From positions 638,972,825 through 639,036,824 of the forward strand of contig NC_133658.1 in assembly GCF_037893015.1 (NCBI RefSeq): 64,000 nt of DNA, in the 5' to 3' direction. The translations under genes and the position numbers were made by a program. Source of the stretch: Macrotis lagotis. Lineage: Eukaryota > Chordata > Mammalia > Peramelemorphia > Peramelidae. The notes beneath the pieces were generated by a model. That model saw nothing but the letters and a program-made list of their open reading frames with translations. It was not told where the DNA came from and searched no databases. Shown in pieces: positions 1-11,811 of the stretch. Positions within the stretch are counted from its first letter, which is position 1; each line of letters begins with the position of its first letter.

Positions 1-424
1 TCAAGGTTTCTGATCAGAATGGAAACAATTACTATTCACACTCACTTTGAGTCAACAATACCCAAATAATGACCAATTGAGGCTTCGATTAGGAACTATT
101 ACTGGCCAATCAGTGAAAGTCAGTGTGATTTGAGTTTAAGGAATACTCAAGAGTTCCAAAAGAATCCAAATGACAACTGCTAAATCTTCAGTATGGCTAT
201 TTACACCTCAATAGGCAAATGCTACAAATAAGGATTTGATTTAAGGTTTTGTTGATTGTTTAGACTTAAGAAAGCATTACCTAAAATATTCATAAGGCTG
301 AATAAACTTAAAAATGTGTCCTGGACACTCTTTTTTTTCTCTCTCCTTGAGTGACAATTGTTAAACATTTACCAGCACAACCCAGGCCGTAAAGTCTCTC
401 CACCTTTACCTAGATATTCTGTGA
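1..424. other. unassigned intergenic sequence
   Basis: AT-rich non-coding sequence. No open frame, repeat family or regulatory motif could be recognised. Confidence 0.5.
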
Positions 425-565
425 TAATACAATTTCCTAATATAGATGAGGAAACCAAGTGTCAGAAAGGTTAAATGGCTTCCCAAATTCACATAGTTAC
501 TGATTAGCAGAGTTGGGATGCAAATTCAGGTCTTCAGACCCCAAATCTACTACTCTTCCTACTAT
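425..565 (-). mobile_element. MIR-family SINE fragment
   Basis: The plus strand reads as the complement of the MIR core: gatgaggaaaccaag, then a diverged match to the 'ttaagtgacttgcccaaggtcacacagctagt' block and 'ttgggatgcaaattcaggtc'. The tRNA-side end reaches 'ctactactcttcctactatat'. Old and diverged. Confidence 0.7.
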
Positions 566-1044
566 ATCATGGTATTTTATAGCCAAGTCAATGCCTAAGA
601 CTGCTGACTGAGGAAATATTTCTTTTCCTAAATCCTCCCTGAATTCAGAGATGAGAAGAGAAAAGCTTCATAGATCTTAGGGACTATCAATAAGATATCA
701 AACACTACCTGGAACATAGGTAAGTTCTATGCAATATTTTTATAATTTCTATAACTCTTAATTAGCATAATTTAAGTTACAGCATCATAAAAATATAGTC
801 TCCAATCACAAGTACTTAGCCTTATTTTCTGCTAGGCCCTAAATTCTTATCTTGTAAGAACATTCCCAGAAATAAATATAGATATTCATGCACCTTTGAA
901 AATCACTAATTGCTTTCTTCAGTTTTTGCCCAGGTCAAATAGGAAAAACCTATGGGCCTCCATGGACTCTGGCCAAGTAAATCTTAGAAGAAAAATATAA
1001 CCAGTCTTTTGAATGGTCATTTTATATTCTCCACATACAATAAT
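566..1044. other. unassigned intergenic sequence
   Basis: AT-rich, without coding potential or a recognised repeat. Confidence 0.45.
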
Positions 1045-1615
1045 GTCTCCCTGCACCACACCTTAAAGAATCCCCTCCTACAAAAGGCTTTTACTACTCT
1101 TCCCTGCTTCACCCAACTACCCTCCTTTTGTTAGTGTAACTTTCACTACAATTAGTTTGTATTTATATTTATATTTATATTTGTATTTGTATTTATATTT
1201 ATAATTATATTTATATTTGTATTTGTATTTATATGTTTGCATTTATTTATTGTAATGCTATATAGTTATTGTGTTATATTGTTCTAAATTATATTTTATC
1301 TATATTATTATATTATAGTAAAGCATATAAATATACATTATATAGTTATGTTATCTATATTATATGATTATGTTATATACCATATATAATATATATAATA
1401 ACATATTTTACCACACTTATATAATATTTAATAATATTCAAAATCATAATTATTATAATATTCTATGTTAACATTCTTATCCATGTTAGTGCATTCTCCA
1501 CTCCATCTCCCTCTAGACAGTGAGCTTGAAGAGGGTAAGGACTGCTTTCTTTCTTGTCTTTTGTCTTGGTATCCCTATGGGGTAACATAGGGTCTAAAAC
1601 AGATTAAATGTCTTG
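1045..1615 (+). mobile_element. L2 LINE 3' UTR fragment
   Basis: Landmarks of the L2 (CR1 clade) 3' UTR appear in order: 'cctcctacaaaaggctttta' near 1075, a TTTGTATTTATATTT stretch, 'gacagtgagcttgaagaggg' near 1518, and the 'tatccctatgg...catagggtc' counterpart of the usual 'tatccccagc...agcacagtgcctggcac'. The element's own T/A-rich segment has expanded into a microsatellite in the middle of the copy. Confidence 0.65.
1158..1248. repeat. (TTTATA/TTTGTA)n microsatellite
   Basis: Hexamer-type array alternating tttata and tttgta, embedded in the L2 3' UTR and continuing into irregular TA-rich sequence to about 1480. It probably grew from the short TTTGTATTTATA run native to L2. Confidence 0.8.
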
Positions 1616-1895
1616 AATTTAATAGTCCCTAAAGGTGGGGAATTGAATTTAAATGATCTCTTGAGGTCTGTACCAACCCAATTATAATTCCTTAAGTCTT
1701 TTTTTGTATTGTGGCTAAAAGGAAGAAAGTGTTAGTGGACTAAAGCAAAAACACATTTAGCTTTCACCTCTGGAAGAACTTCCTAATAGTATAGATTACT
1801 AAAAATGAGAATGTCTATTCCTGAAGATCTGGCTCCAAGAATATCTGTCAGATATATATTCTAGTCTAGCACCAGGAGGCTAGCCTAGTTGATTC
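1616..1895. other. unassigned, possible old SINE/L3 tail
   Basis: 'gatctcttgaggtctgtacc' near 1657 resembles the 3' ends of L3/CR1 and some marsupial MIR-like repeats ('gatctctgaggtcccttcc'). The rest is not assignable. Confidence 0.3.
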
Positions 1896-2035
1896 TTAAG
1901 AATGATAAAACTGGAAGGGATCTGTCTAATTCAAACCCCTCTTTTACAAATGAGGAAACTGAGATCCAAAGAGATGAGGTAAATTGCCAAAGGACAAGAT
2001 GCTATTAAGTGGTAGAAGTGGGATTTTACTTAGAA
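1896..2035 (-). mobile_element. MIR-family SINE fragment
   Basis: Contains 'tttacaaatgaggaaactga' followed by the 'aaattgccaaagga' counterpart of the core and 'agtggtagaagtgggattt', all in complement orientation. The leading 'actggaagggatctgtctaa' matches the 3' part of marsupial MIR-like elements. Confidence 0.7.
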
Positions 2036-2069
2036 AGGAACATCATTCTCTCAATTCCTAAGGTTTGCC

Positions 2070-2230
2070 ACTTAAGAGTCATCCTAGACTCCTCACTTTC
2101 TCTTATCTCCCATATCCAAGCTTCTAGTTCTTATCACAGTGTCTGATCCCTTATTCACTGATTGTTCCTTGTATCCTCAGTCACAAAATCTTCAAATAAT
2201 AATTTTAATTTCTATCCTATGCAACAATCT
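2070..2230 (+). mobile_element. L2 LINE ORF2 fragment
   Basis: 'gagtcatcctagactcctca' followed by 'ctttctcttatctcc' corresponds to the L2 reverse-transcriptase C-terminal segment that encodes GVILDSSLSL.. in consensus copies. Short and old, with no usable frame. Confidence 0.55.
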
Positions 2231-2769
2231 ATTTGGATGGTCATTTTAGATAGATGTTTTTTTTTCATTATAATCATAAAACATGTCCAATCCACAAATT
2301 TTCTTGGTCTTCTGGAGAATGAATCCTGGCTTACCTTTTTAAATTCATCTTTCCTTCCTAGAATCATGAAATCAATTGTTTTGCTTGAATGAATGTTCCC
2401 AGGATATTTTTTATTCATTGCTATTTCAGCTTTAATTTTGTAAATTTTGTACTTAACATGCTTAAAATGTATGCTTACACCCAGAGATGAATCAATCGTG
2501 AAAGGTTTTACCTTATTGCTTCAAACTATGCAAAAGACTTCTTCACCACTACCACCATCAAACTCCCAACTCAACCAAAGCTCTAACCCCTAGAACCACC
2601 AGAACTGCTCACTCTCGTTTCATTGGTCCCTCAAATTTGATAAGATTTCTTGGATAGTTACTACATCTATGCTCAAAGCTGACAAGTCAAAACTCTCAGA
2701 AATAACAACAAATTTCTATGGAACTTTCTAAGGCCACAAAACTCATTGTGGTTCAATCTTTTTTTTTTA
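2231..2769. other. unassigned intergenic sequence
   Basis: AT-rich. A 76-codon plus-strand frame (2162-2392) crosses from the L2 fragment into this stretch and has no recognisable motif, so it is not called as a gene. Confidence 0.4.
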
Positions 2770-3006
2770 TCATGTTGACTCTTTGACTCTTTGTGACCTC
2801 ATTTAGACTTTTTTTTGGCAAAAATATTAGAATGGTGTGCCATTTCCTTCTCTAGTTCATTGTATAGATAAGGAAACCAAGGTAAAAAGGGTTAAGTGAC
2901 TTACCCAAGTTACAGCCCAATACACAGCTAGTAAGTGTATGAAGTTGAATTTGAACTCAGGTCTTCTTGACTCCAGACCCAGTACTCTATTCACCCAGCT
3001 GTCCCT
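2770..3006 (-). mobile_element. marsupial tRNA-type SINE with RTE/BovB-like tail
   Basis: Read on the minus strand, the copy starts at 3006 ('ggacagctgggtg'), has a B-box-like 'gagttcaaat', the core 'gtgtattgggctg...aagtcacttaaccc', then 'gaaggaaatggc', and ends in 'ggtcacaaagagtcaaagag', which resembles the BovB/RTE 3' end. Diverged; about 235 bp. Confidence 0.75.
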
Positions 3007-4328
3007 ACAAAGCACCTTTGAAGTAATGTACAATTATTTGCATTTTACAAATGAGTAAAGAAGGTAATAAGTAGTATTTCTGATAGGAATATCTATTTCT
3101 TTTCAACCTGAGTCCCCTTAATTCCTACCATAAAATAAAATTTAGATCAATTTCATATATATACATATATGTATGTTAATTATCACTATTATTAGTAGTA
3201 GTAAAGGAAAGAAAGCATATAGATAAGAGAAAGACAAAGACTTTGTCCCACAGGACTAATTTTGTTCTTCTGCCCTTTCATCCTTCCATTTATTTTCATG
3301 GAATACCAAAAATATTCTGAAATTGAGAAAATTAAGGATGCCTAGTGTTCAGAGAGCTCTTGGAATATTTTAGGAAGGGTAACCTCATATTGATGTAATT
3401 AGTTACAGTTTAATAACTAGAAATTAAATAGGGAACTATAAGGAATTTCTAATACTAAATCAAAGTGAAACTTCAGACTGAGACTTTGCCCTTGGTGAAC
3501 AGGACACAAAGATTGAAAAAATAGACATAAACCTGTGGGTAGTATTTAGCTGGAGAGTCCCCTGAATCTGGGGAGTCTTTGTATGTAAATTGGAAGAAGC
3601 CCCAGGTATCATTTTATTAGATAAAATTCTATTCTGCATGTACAGTGGTTTCTTTCACTTTTCCATGTGCTCATTTGATGGTATCTGCCTTCCTCTCAGT
3701 CCCCACACTGTGCACTCTTGCCAGGTTAACCTATTTAGTGTTTATCTAAAGTAGTTTATCAGCTCCTACCTGCAGATCTTGCTTTTACTGGTTCTTATTC
3801 AAACAGAAAGCTGAAGTGGGAGCTTTGATACCTCTTTCTCACTAGTACTTTGTGTCTGCTCTCTTGCTTTCATGGTGTCCAAACCTCTTGAAAGTCAGAA
3901 CCTAAAGGTTTTCTGACTGCCTGTCTGACTTCGGACCCATTGCCATGCCCTGACCTCTGCTACTGTTATGTATCCCTGGTCTCCTTGCCTGACTTCTGAC
4001 CACCTGCACCATCTTCACTGCCAATATCTAGGCATGTCTCAGGGTCCAACTCTTCCTCTGCTTAAATATTCACCATCTTCTATTACCAGCCATAACCTGT
4101 GGTGTTCTTTTTAATTCAACAGATAAAATTCAACAAATATTAAGCATCTAAGTTCTCACCCTAACTCCATTCTCTGCCATAACCAACAGTCCTGAAATGA
4201 CATGAATCAATAGATATCAAGTATTGTAATTGGTTAGTTACTCTTCATCATTTTGATTTTCTTTTTCGCTTAAAATTGCAATGCAGGTGGCAAACTTCAT
4301 AAAGAATTTAATAGGTTTTGAAGACATT

Positions 4329-4333
<5 letters not shown>
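3007..4333. other. unassigned intergenic sequence
   Basis: No exon or repeat could be named. The pyrimidine-richer stretch at about 3650-4080 differs in texture from its flanks and may be an unrecognised old element. Confidence 0.4.

Positions 4334-4379
<46 letters not shown>
4334..4379. repeat. (GT)n microsatellite
   Basis: Uninterrupted GT dinucleotide array of about 23 units. The Cys-Val frames across it are artefacts of the repeat. Confidence 0.97.
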
Positions 4380-4383
<4 letters not shown>

Positions 4384-7299
4384 CAAAGTTAGCTCAAGGT
4401 ATGATTCAACCTTTTGCATTTCTAGAATTCAAGGACGAAATAGTAAGATTCCCACTGCTATCAGGATTTTTTTAAAAACACATACACACACATTACACCC
4501 CCTCAAACAGTGCATCCATAGTGAACTCCACTACAAAAACATGAATTTTTTAGTGGATTTAGGCTAAATGAATTAGAAAAAAAATGAAAAAATTGTCTGT
4601 AATAACTACTATATTAAGAATTTTGGTAGCATTAAAAATGAAACCAATGGATTTAAAGTTATTGGTTTTGCCTATCCATACTCAATTAATTACTAAAATT
4701 AGATTCACTTAATCAGCTTATTCAACCACCTTAAAAATATTTTATTTGGGTTGGGAATTATTGGGGGGAGGAGAGGTGTTTGTAGAGAGGCAAGTTTTTT
4801 TTTAATCAAAAAGCAAATTTTTCTGCAACCATTATTTTCTCTGATTTGAACTTACTTAAGTTTTTCAAATGGCATGAACTTTTTCCCTACAACAAATCCT
4901 GACAACTAGATTTAGAAAAGAGTTTTTCTGCCCTCTCAGTCAATTTTTTTTCCTTGTCCTTGCTGGGAGAAGGCTATATATACAGAGGCTTGTGTTGAAT
5001 AAGAATGCAATTGTTCACTTTGACCATAATACATACACATAAAATTCAGAGATAATGATTTTTAAGGGAACAGAGAACAAGTGACCAACATTAGCTTACC
5101 AGTTATCCTCTCAGTAACCAGCAATTGCTTCCCTAAAGTAGTTATCCCATCACTGTAAAAAGATACCTATTAAAGAATGGTGACAGAAAATACTTATATG
5201 TTTTATTTATCTTCCTTGTTATTTAAGGGTATTCTAATGAAAATACAATCTTTATTCTTTTGTAATCCATCTGATCCTGCATCTCTTGATGTACCTGAAT
5301 TCATCTAATGTCTTAAATGCTTTCATGGCAACCAAGGCAGGAAATACAGTGCAAACAAGACTTTTCAATAAACAAAGATTCAATGTTCATTCACATACTT
5401 TAAAATTTAGAATTTTTTTTAAAAAATACATCTTTACATTTTCTATGATAAAGCATGAGCTTCAGCATTGTTTGTTCTGAGATTTTAGATCACTTATAGT
5501 GTTTCAAAAAGAAGTCAAATTCTAAGAGATTTCTGCAAAAGAAAAGAACTCAGATTTCCTCCAAAGCAAGTAAAACATTTATCGGTTTTCCCAGAAAAGT
5601 AAATCTAGATAGATTAAAATATTTTATAATGTAATATTACATTCTCTACCGACCTGGTCATTGAAGCAAAAGGGGCTCTATATTTGCTTTGCTTCTGAAT
5701 TTGGCACCACTAAAACTTACAATGCTCCAGAGAATGTAGATATCTAATGAGCCTTTGCTCCTCACCTGTCTCTAAGGCAGAAGACTCTAGAAATTGACTC
5801 TAAAAATACTCAACTCATAGACAACCCCAGGAACAAAGGCATTTTGAGTGTGGGGATCTGCTCTCCATCAGGGACTGACAACAATAATTCATTTTATAAA
5901 ATCTTCTTAATTGTTATGATTTAACCTAAATGATTTTTAATTGACTCTGAATGATGATAGGAAGATAATAGACCCCATAACTAATCTCATAAACCACCTA
6001 GAGCCTCAACCAAGAGCTGTTTACAAGTTTCCCTCTACATATCACTGCTCTGAGAACATCTAATTAGCCAAGAACACATAAGCTATAGTATAACAAGGGT
6101 TTAGTCATGGGAGACTTGTTATGGACAACACCATCCTCATTCAGAGGAAAACAAAACAAAACAAAGTAAAAGAAATCCACAGAATCTGAATTGATATTAT
6201 ATTCACTTCTTTAAAATTTCTCTTATGTTTTTCCTTCCTATCCTATGGTTTTCTTTTTGTTTCTTTAGTCCAAACTCCTCATATACAAAATTACTAATAT
6301 GTAAACAGATTAAACACAAATGACTATGTGCACCTTTTAATAGCCTCTTCACCACTAAGGGGAAGCAGATGGGAAGGGAGAGTAGTAGAAAAATGTGTAA
6401 CATAAATATGCAAATTGATGAATGTTTTAAAACTTTCAAAATATATAATTGAAAAAAATTAAACAAAATATTAAAATAACAATAACAAGAATGTAGGACT
6501 TTCTAACCCATAAAATAGATCCTGATCACTGAAGGACTAATATTCTGATTACTTTAAGAATGTTGGAACTATTGCAAAACCAAGTAAAGTAATATATTGG
6601 GGCTGACAAGGACTAATAGTTGGTACTCTTTTATATTGCCTTTTTTTCTATCTCTCTAAATGTACCTGACCTCTCTTTATTCAATAAATAAATTCTAACT
6701 ACTTCAGTCCCTCAAAAAAAAGTCACTGTAGCATGTCCCGAAATTTTTTTTTTAAATGCATAAGCAGTAATAAAAATGTAAGCATGTCCTTGGAGGAGAA
6801 AATGAATACTTGTGCTAGGAATTTCAAAGCTAATAAATATAGTTATAATAAACCATTAAACCACATTGTGGTCAGCCAACTTAGGTAAGAATCATTGTGT
6901 CATATATGAATAAAGGGATCTGCCTGGTATTGAAACCTGGGAAGTAACCTGAAAAGGTTAAAATTAACTCAGTAAGTAACAGGATCTGGGAGAGTGATAG
7001 GCATAAGCACTTAGAAAGGACCAGATAAGCTATGGAACAGTTGAATAGTACAAGCTGCTTTCCTGAGATGAAAACCCCAGGATGAAACCAATTTAGGGGT
7101 AAGAGTGTAGGTTTGGTGGCTATAATGAACTTTGGAACTCAAGGCATGATTTTAATTCAAAGTTGGAGCAACTAGAAAAAATAGAAAATGGAAGTCTACT
7201 TTGAATTGAAACAAGGACAAAACTGAGCTAGGATGCCTACAAACACACCATTAGAATGGTATTATTAGATAAGCCATTTGGAAAAACAATAATTTTTTA
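4380..7299. other. unassigned intergenic sequence
   Basis: About 2.9 kb of AT-rich sequence with only short chance frames (longest 87 codons, minus strand, 6203-6466, no motif). No repeat family was recognised with confidence. It is one of the emptier stretches of the window. Confidence 0.4.
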
Positions 7300-7665
7300 A
7301 TGGAGTTTTTCTTTGAGTTCTAATTCTCTCCTTCCCCTACCCATTGAGAGGCCAAGCATTCTGACAACCATTCTACATATGAAGTCAATCAAAATATATT
7401 TCTATCTTGGGTATGCTGCAAAAAAAAGAAAACTAAAGAAAGTGAAAAAATATGCTTCATTCTTCATTCTGTACCCAGAGTTCATTAGCTTTCTCAGGAG
7501 AGAGCATTTTTCAACTTGGGTCCTTCAGTATTGATTTCAGTCTTTGAATTGATCAGAGAAGCTAAGTCTTTCATAGTTGATCATCATTTCAATATTGGTA
7601 CAGTGTACAATGTTCTCCAGGTTCTACTAACTTTACTTTGCATCAGTTCATATAAGTCTTTATAC
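7300..7665 (-). mobile_element. L1 LINE 3' fragment
   Basis: The plus strand shows landmarks of marsupial L1 3' UTRs in complement: 'tgagttctaattctctcctt', 'catatgaag', an A-rich 'aaaaaaaagaaaactaaaga', 'tatgcttcattcttcattct', 'agctaagtctttcatagttg', 'gtgtacaatgttctcc' and 'tttgcatcagttcatataag'. 5' truncated and diverged. Confidence 0.75.
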
Positions 7666-7749
7666 TAAATTCTAATCACCTTATAAGTCTAGTCCCCCAA
7701 AAAAATTCATTCCAATTTTACAAGTGAATTTGTCAATTTTCATACTGGT

Positions 7750-8285
7750 AAAAGAGCCAATCAACACTATTTACTGAAAAACTACTCTATATATAGAACA
7801 ATTGGAACAAGCATTGTGGTGACAGAATAAGCCTCAACATGGGCCCTCATGGAGGTTTTACTTTAGATGGTGAGATGTAATGGGTGAGGCTTGAGCTGAG
7901 ATTTGATTAAATATGGTTGAAGGTGAGTGAGGAGGTAGAGAGTCATTCCAAGTTAGGTAAACAATATTAGAGAAAACATAGAGAAAAGTTGGAATGGTTT
8001 TGGAATGCGTGGGACAGTGAGAAGACTGGACTGACCAGTGTGACAAGTACAAGTTGGGAACAGTAGATGATGACTGAATAGGTTGGGTCCAAAGGAAACA
8101 GGGCTTCTAAAGTCAAACAAGGCACTTTAAATTTATAGTACTTGAAAACCCAGAAGCATTGAAGGTTTGAGAGGCATGACAAAGGTGATACTGAAAAAAA
8201 TAGGGTCATTATCAGTTGATTGCCTACATTGGAAGGGGAGAGAAAAAACAGAGTCAAAAGGACCAGCGAGGAGGATATTGAAAGT
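7750..8285 (-). mobile_element. L2 LINE 3' UTR fragment
   Basis: Complement-orientation L2 landmarks: 'gctgagatttgattaaatat', 'gagtcattccaagttaggta', 'ggacagtgagaagactggac' and 'gaccagtgtgacaagtac'. The two frames here (7858-8052 and 7967-8257, minus) are chance frames through the L2 UTR. Confidence 0.65.
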
Positions 8286-8289
8286 GATT

Positions 8290-8942
8290 TGAAGCTATGA
8301 GATATTTTTAAATATATATTTTATTCCCTTTCCCCAATTATGAGTTAATTTTTTAACATTTGTTTTTGAATTTTGAGTTTCAAATTATATTCCTGCTTGT
8401 CTCCCCCTCTCCCTGAGATGGTAAGCCATCAGATATAGGTTATACATGTGCAATCATGTGAAGTATTTCCATAATAGAAGTACAAGAAGACTTGAATAAA
8501 AGAAAAAGAATGAAAGAAAGAAAGGGAAAACAGCATACTTCTATATTCAAATCTGTATTCAAACAGTTCTTTCTCTGGAAGCAGATAATATGCTTCATCA
8601 TTAGTCTTTTGGGATTGTCTTGGATCATAGATTTTATGACTGAAATTAGCTACCTTATTCACAGTTCATAAAATAATGTTGCTGTTACTATAAACAGTGT
8701 TTTGTTCTTGTGGTTCTGTTCACTTCACTTTATATCAGTTCATGTAAGTTTTTCCATATTTTTCTGAAATCATCCTGCTTGGTAATGTCTTATAGCATAA
8801 TAATATTCCATTATGATCACACACCATAGTTTGTTCAATCATTCCCCAAGTGATGGGCATTTCTTCAATTTCCAATTCTTAACCAACACAAAAAAAAACC
8901 TGCTATAAATATTTTTGTATAAATAGGTCTTTTGCAGTAAGA
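8290..8942 (-). mobile_element. L1 LINE 3' fragment
   Basis: Starts at its 3' end with 'tatattttattccctttccc', then 'tgagtttcaaattatattcc', 'ccccctctccctgagatggt', 'gttatacatgtgcaatcatg', 'gaagcagataatatgcttca', 'aataatattccattatgatc', 'tcattccccaagtgatgggc' and 'gctataaatatttttgtata'. This order is the complement of a marsupial L1 running from the end of ORF2 to the 3' end. Truncated about 650 bp from the 3' terminus. Confidence 0.8.
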
Positions 8943-9014
8943 CCTTTTAAAGGAATAGGATTTGCTGACTTAGTGGCTAAGGTTCCAATGCCTTTGAAAC
9001 TTTGTACTTTTGTG

Positions 9015-9178
9015 TTCTAGGCACAGGATCCTAGACAACATAACCTTTCAAGATCTCAGTTTTCTCTTCTTTAAAATAGAGAGAATAATAACTCCGAATT
9101 CTGCAGGCTTATCATAAGGATCAAATGAGTTAACATAGAGTACTTTGCAAAGTGCTATATAAATCTTATTATATATAG
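9015..9178 (+). mobile_element. MIR-family SINE fragment
   Basis: 3' half of MIR in sense: 'tctcagttttctcttcttta', 'aaaatagagagaataataac', 'catcaaatgagttaac'-like, and 'actttgcaaagtgctatata'. Confidence 0.7.
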
Positions 9179-10449
9179 AAAAACAAAATGATGTCTAGAA
9201 AGAGCAAGTAACCTAAGAAATCACAATTAGTAGAATTAGTGGAAGATTAGGTGGAAGTGTCCCAAGTTCCAGTCCAGGAGTTTTTTTCCTACCATAGAAT
9301 GCCATTTTGTTTGGCTCTATCTGCTAGCAACAAATTGTTAGTCAAAATGGATTATATGTGTATGTAGATAGACAAAGTCTTATGGGAATAGTACGGATTC
9401 ATGTTCTCTGACCTAGGGTTTTTTGTTTTGTTTTGTGTGTTTTGTTTTCGCAGTGGAATGGGGGTTATTCAAAGAACTAAGGAGAAAAAGTGAATTTTCA
9501 TTGAAAAAAATTTATTTAAGGAAAAAAAAAACCAACCCAGCAATTTCTTTATGGAATATTTGCTATCAAATGATGAAGCCAAGTTTTACCGTGTGAGCAA
9601 AGAGTAGGTGTTCTTGGAATTTTTCCTCCTGTGTATAGTAAAATACTTGAAACTCTTTCATACTGGAGTGCCCAACCCCAGGGCAGGATGGGACTAGAAT
9701 AAGCATTTTCACATAAACAGTACTAACCAAGTTCACAATCATTTTCACAGCAGGAAATAAAGTGAACAAGGACAGAAATGACAGATAGTCTGAATGTAAT
9801 ATGTGGGATAGAATCCATTTGGACCATTTCTCATGTGGGTCTGCAATATGCAGATTGAAAACAACATCTTATCAACCTGTAAGTCTCAGTGATTGCTTGA
9901 TTTTCAAATACTGCCCTCAGAGTTGCTATGTCTGTCTAAAGATGGTTTTGCCATATGAAGCTCAGGTTCTGAGCAAAACATGAAATGTTTTCCTTTCAAA
10001 AGCCTCCATATCTCAGTACCTACCTGTTTCTGATTGTTTATGTTGTCAAAAGGAAAGCACTAGTGATGAAACCCTTGGTCACACAGGTACCTTCTTGCAC
10101 CGGCTTTTCCAGTGATCATCAGTTTTATTTAATGGCTTAACAACTTCAAAACTGCTCATTGTTCAGCTACTCCTAAGCCTGACTGATCTTAGCTTTTAAT
10201 ATGCCTTGTCTAATTTTTAGGTCCATCAATCCATACGAGGAGCTCATCACCACACTGAAATGCTAATACTTGTCACATTCTTCAGCTGCCTCTGAAAGAC
10301 CTTGTTTCTATGTTCATAAATCTCCTTAACATTTCAGATTCTTTATTTTCTTGTCCATTGATTCAAAGATAAAAGGAAAATATAATAAGGCCCTGCCTCT
10401 CTAAGATATTTATATTTATAGACGGAGGAGGTTTTTTCCAATACAAAAA
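9179..10449. other. unassigned intergenic sequence
   Basis: 9180-9300 carries a weak complement-orientation MIR-like segment ('agagcaagtaacctaagaaa'). 9420-9450 is a TTTTG-rich run. 9990-10340 is complex, non-repetitive sequence. No coding call is made; the 60- and 67-codon frames have no motif. Confidence 0.4.
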
Positions 10450-10508
10450 TAAAAGATGGAAGGAAAGAAGGAAGGAGAGGGAGAGAGGGAGAGAGGGAGA
10501 GAGGGAGA

Positions 10509-10577
<69 letters not shown>

Positions 10578-11250
10578 GAGGGAAAGAGGAAGGAAAGGAC
10601 AGAAGGGAGGGAAGAGGGAGGGAGGGAAGGAAGGAAAAAGGAAAGGAAGGAGGAAAGAAAGGGAGGGAGAGAGAAAGAAGGGGATGAAGGAAGGAAGGAA
10701 GGAAGGCAGGGAGGGAGAGAGAGACAGAGAGGGAGAGAGGGAGGAGGAAGGGAGGGAAAGAGGAAGGAAAGGACAGAAGGGAGGGAAGAGGGAGGGAGGG
10801 AGGGAAGGAAAAAGGAAAGGAAGGAAGGAGAAAGGAAAGGAAGGAGGAAAGAAAGGGAGGGAGGGAGGGAGGGAGAAAGGGAAGGAAGGAAGGAAGGAAG
10901 GAAGGAAGGAAGGAAGGAAGGAAGGAAGGAAGGAAGGAAGGGAGGGAGAGAGGGAGGGAGGGAAGGAAGGAAAAAGGAAAGGAAGGAGGAAAGAAAGGGA
11001 GGGAGGGAGAAAGAAGGGGATGAAGGAAGGAAGGAAGGCATGGAGGGAGAGAGAGACAGAGAGGGAGAGAGGGAGGAGGAAGGGAGGGAAAGAGGAAGGA
11101 AAGGACAGAAGGGAGGGAGGAAGGAAAGAAAGAAGGGAGGGGAGAGGGAGGGAAGGAAGGAAGGAGAAAGGAAAGGAAGGAGGAAAGAAAGGGAGAGAGG
11201 GAGAAAGAAAGGGATGAAGGAAGGAAGGAAGGGAGGAAGGGAGGGAGGGA
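10450..11250. repeat. 800-bp polypurine satellite-like block
   Basis: Almost pure A/G on the plus strand: a GGGA/GA array, then GGAA, GGGA and GAAA units. A higher-order layer exists: the phrase 'aagggagggaaagaggaagg' starts at 10574, 10748 and 11080, and '(g)gggatgaaggaagg' recurs at about 10680, 11016 and 11210. The 232-286 codon Pro/Ser-rich and Glu/Arg/Gly-rich frames on both strands are products of this repeat, not genes. Confidence 0.95.
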
Positions 11251-11359
11251 CGAAGATTTATTTCATTTATAGTCAAAGTTGTCTGGACTTAGAAAGACTG
11301 AGTAATTTACCCATGGTCACTTACTGAGATCTAGAGACCTTCTCACTATTCATCAAAGA

Positions 11360-11795
11360 CATCTCACTGTTCTTCCCTGTGCCTTTGCCCTAGGTATCCT
11401 CCATATTTGGAATGGGTTTTCTCCTTACTTACACCTCAGAGAATCCCTTTCTTCCTTTGTAACATAGCTCAAGCATCATCTTTTGCACAGTGGTTTTCTT
11501 GATCCTGGCCAATGTGATTTGCTTCCAAGCTACTTTGTATATATTTCTATTAATTCCCCTTATGTCTGTGTATATATTCATGTGCATTTATGCATGTATG
11601 CATATAGATATGCATGATATAGCTATAGATAGGTTATAGCTAGAGTAGATGTTGTCCTCTTCAGTAGAATATATGTTCTTATAAGTAGTGATTGTTTCAT
11701 TCCATGTACCAGTATCTCTAATAACAAGTATATTGCCAGGCACATAGAAGGCACTTAATAATTACTTATTGATTGCTTGATTGAAATGTCAGAAG
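11360..11795 (+). mobile_element. L2 LINE 3' UTR
   Basis: Sense L2 landmarks: 'ctcactgttcttccctgtgc', 'aacatagctcaagcatcatc', 'gctactttgtatatatttct', then 'gccaggcacatagaaggcac' and 'ttaataattacttattgatt' at the 3' end. A TATG/CATA-rich insertion or expansion lies near 11560-11650. Confidence 0.75.
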
Positions 11796-11811
11796 CAAAA
11801 TTTTGAGTTTT

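Noticed and set aside
3650-4080. Pyrimidine-rich stretch considered as an L2 or LTR fragment
   Set aside because: No ordered landmarks of either family could be found.
10343-11327. Open frames of 232-286 codons, Ser/Pro/Leu-rich or Glu/Arg/Gly-rich, on both strands
   Set aside because: They are translations of a polypurine/polypyrimidine tandem repeat, open in several frames at once, and have no domain.
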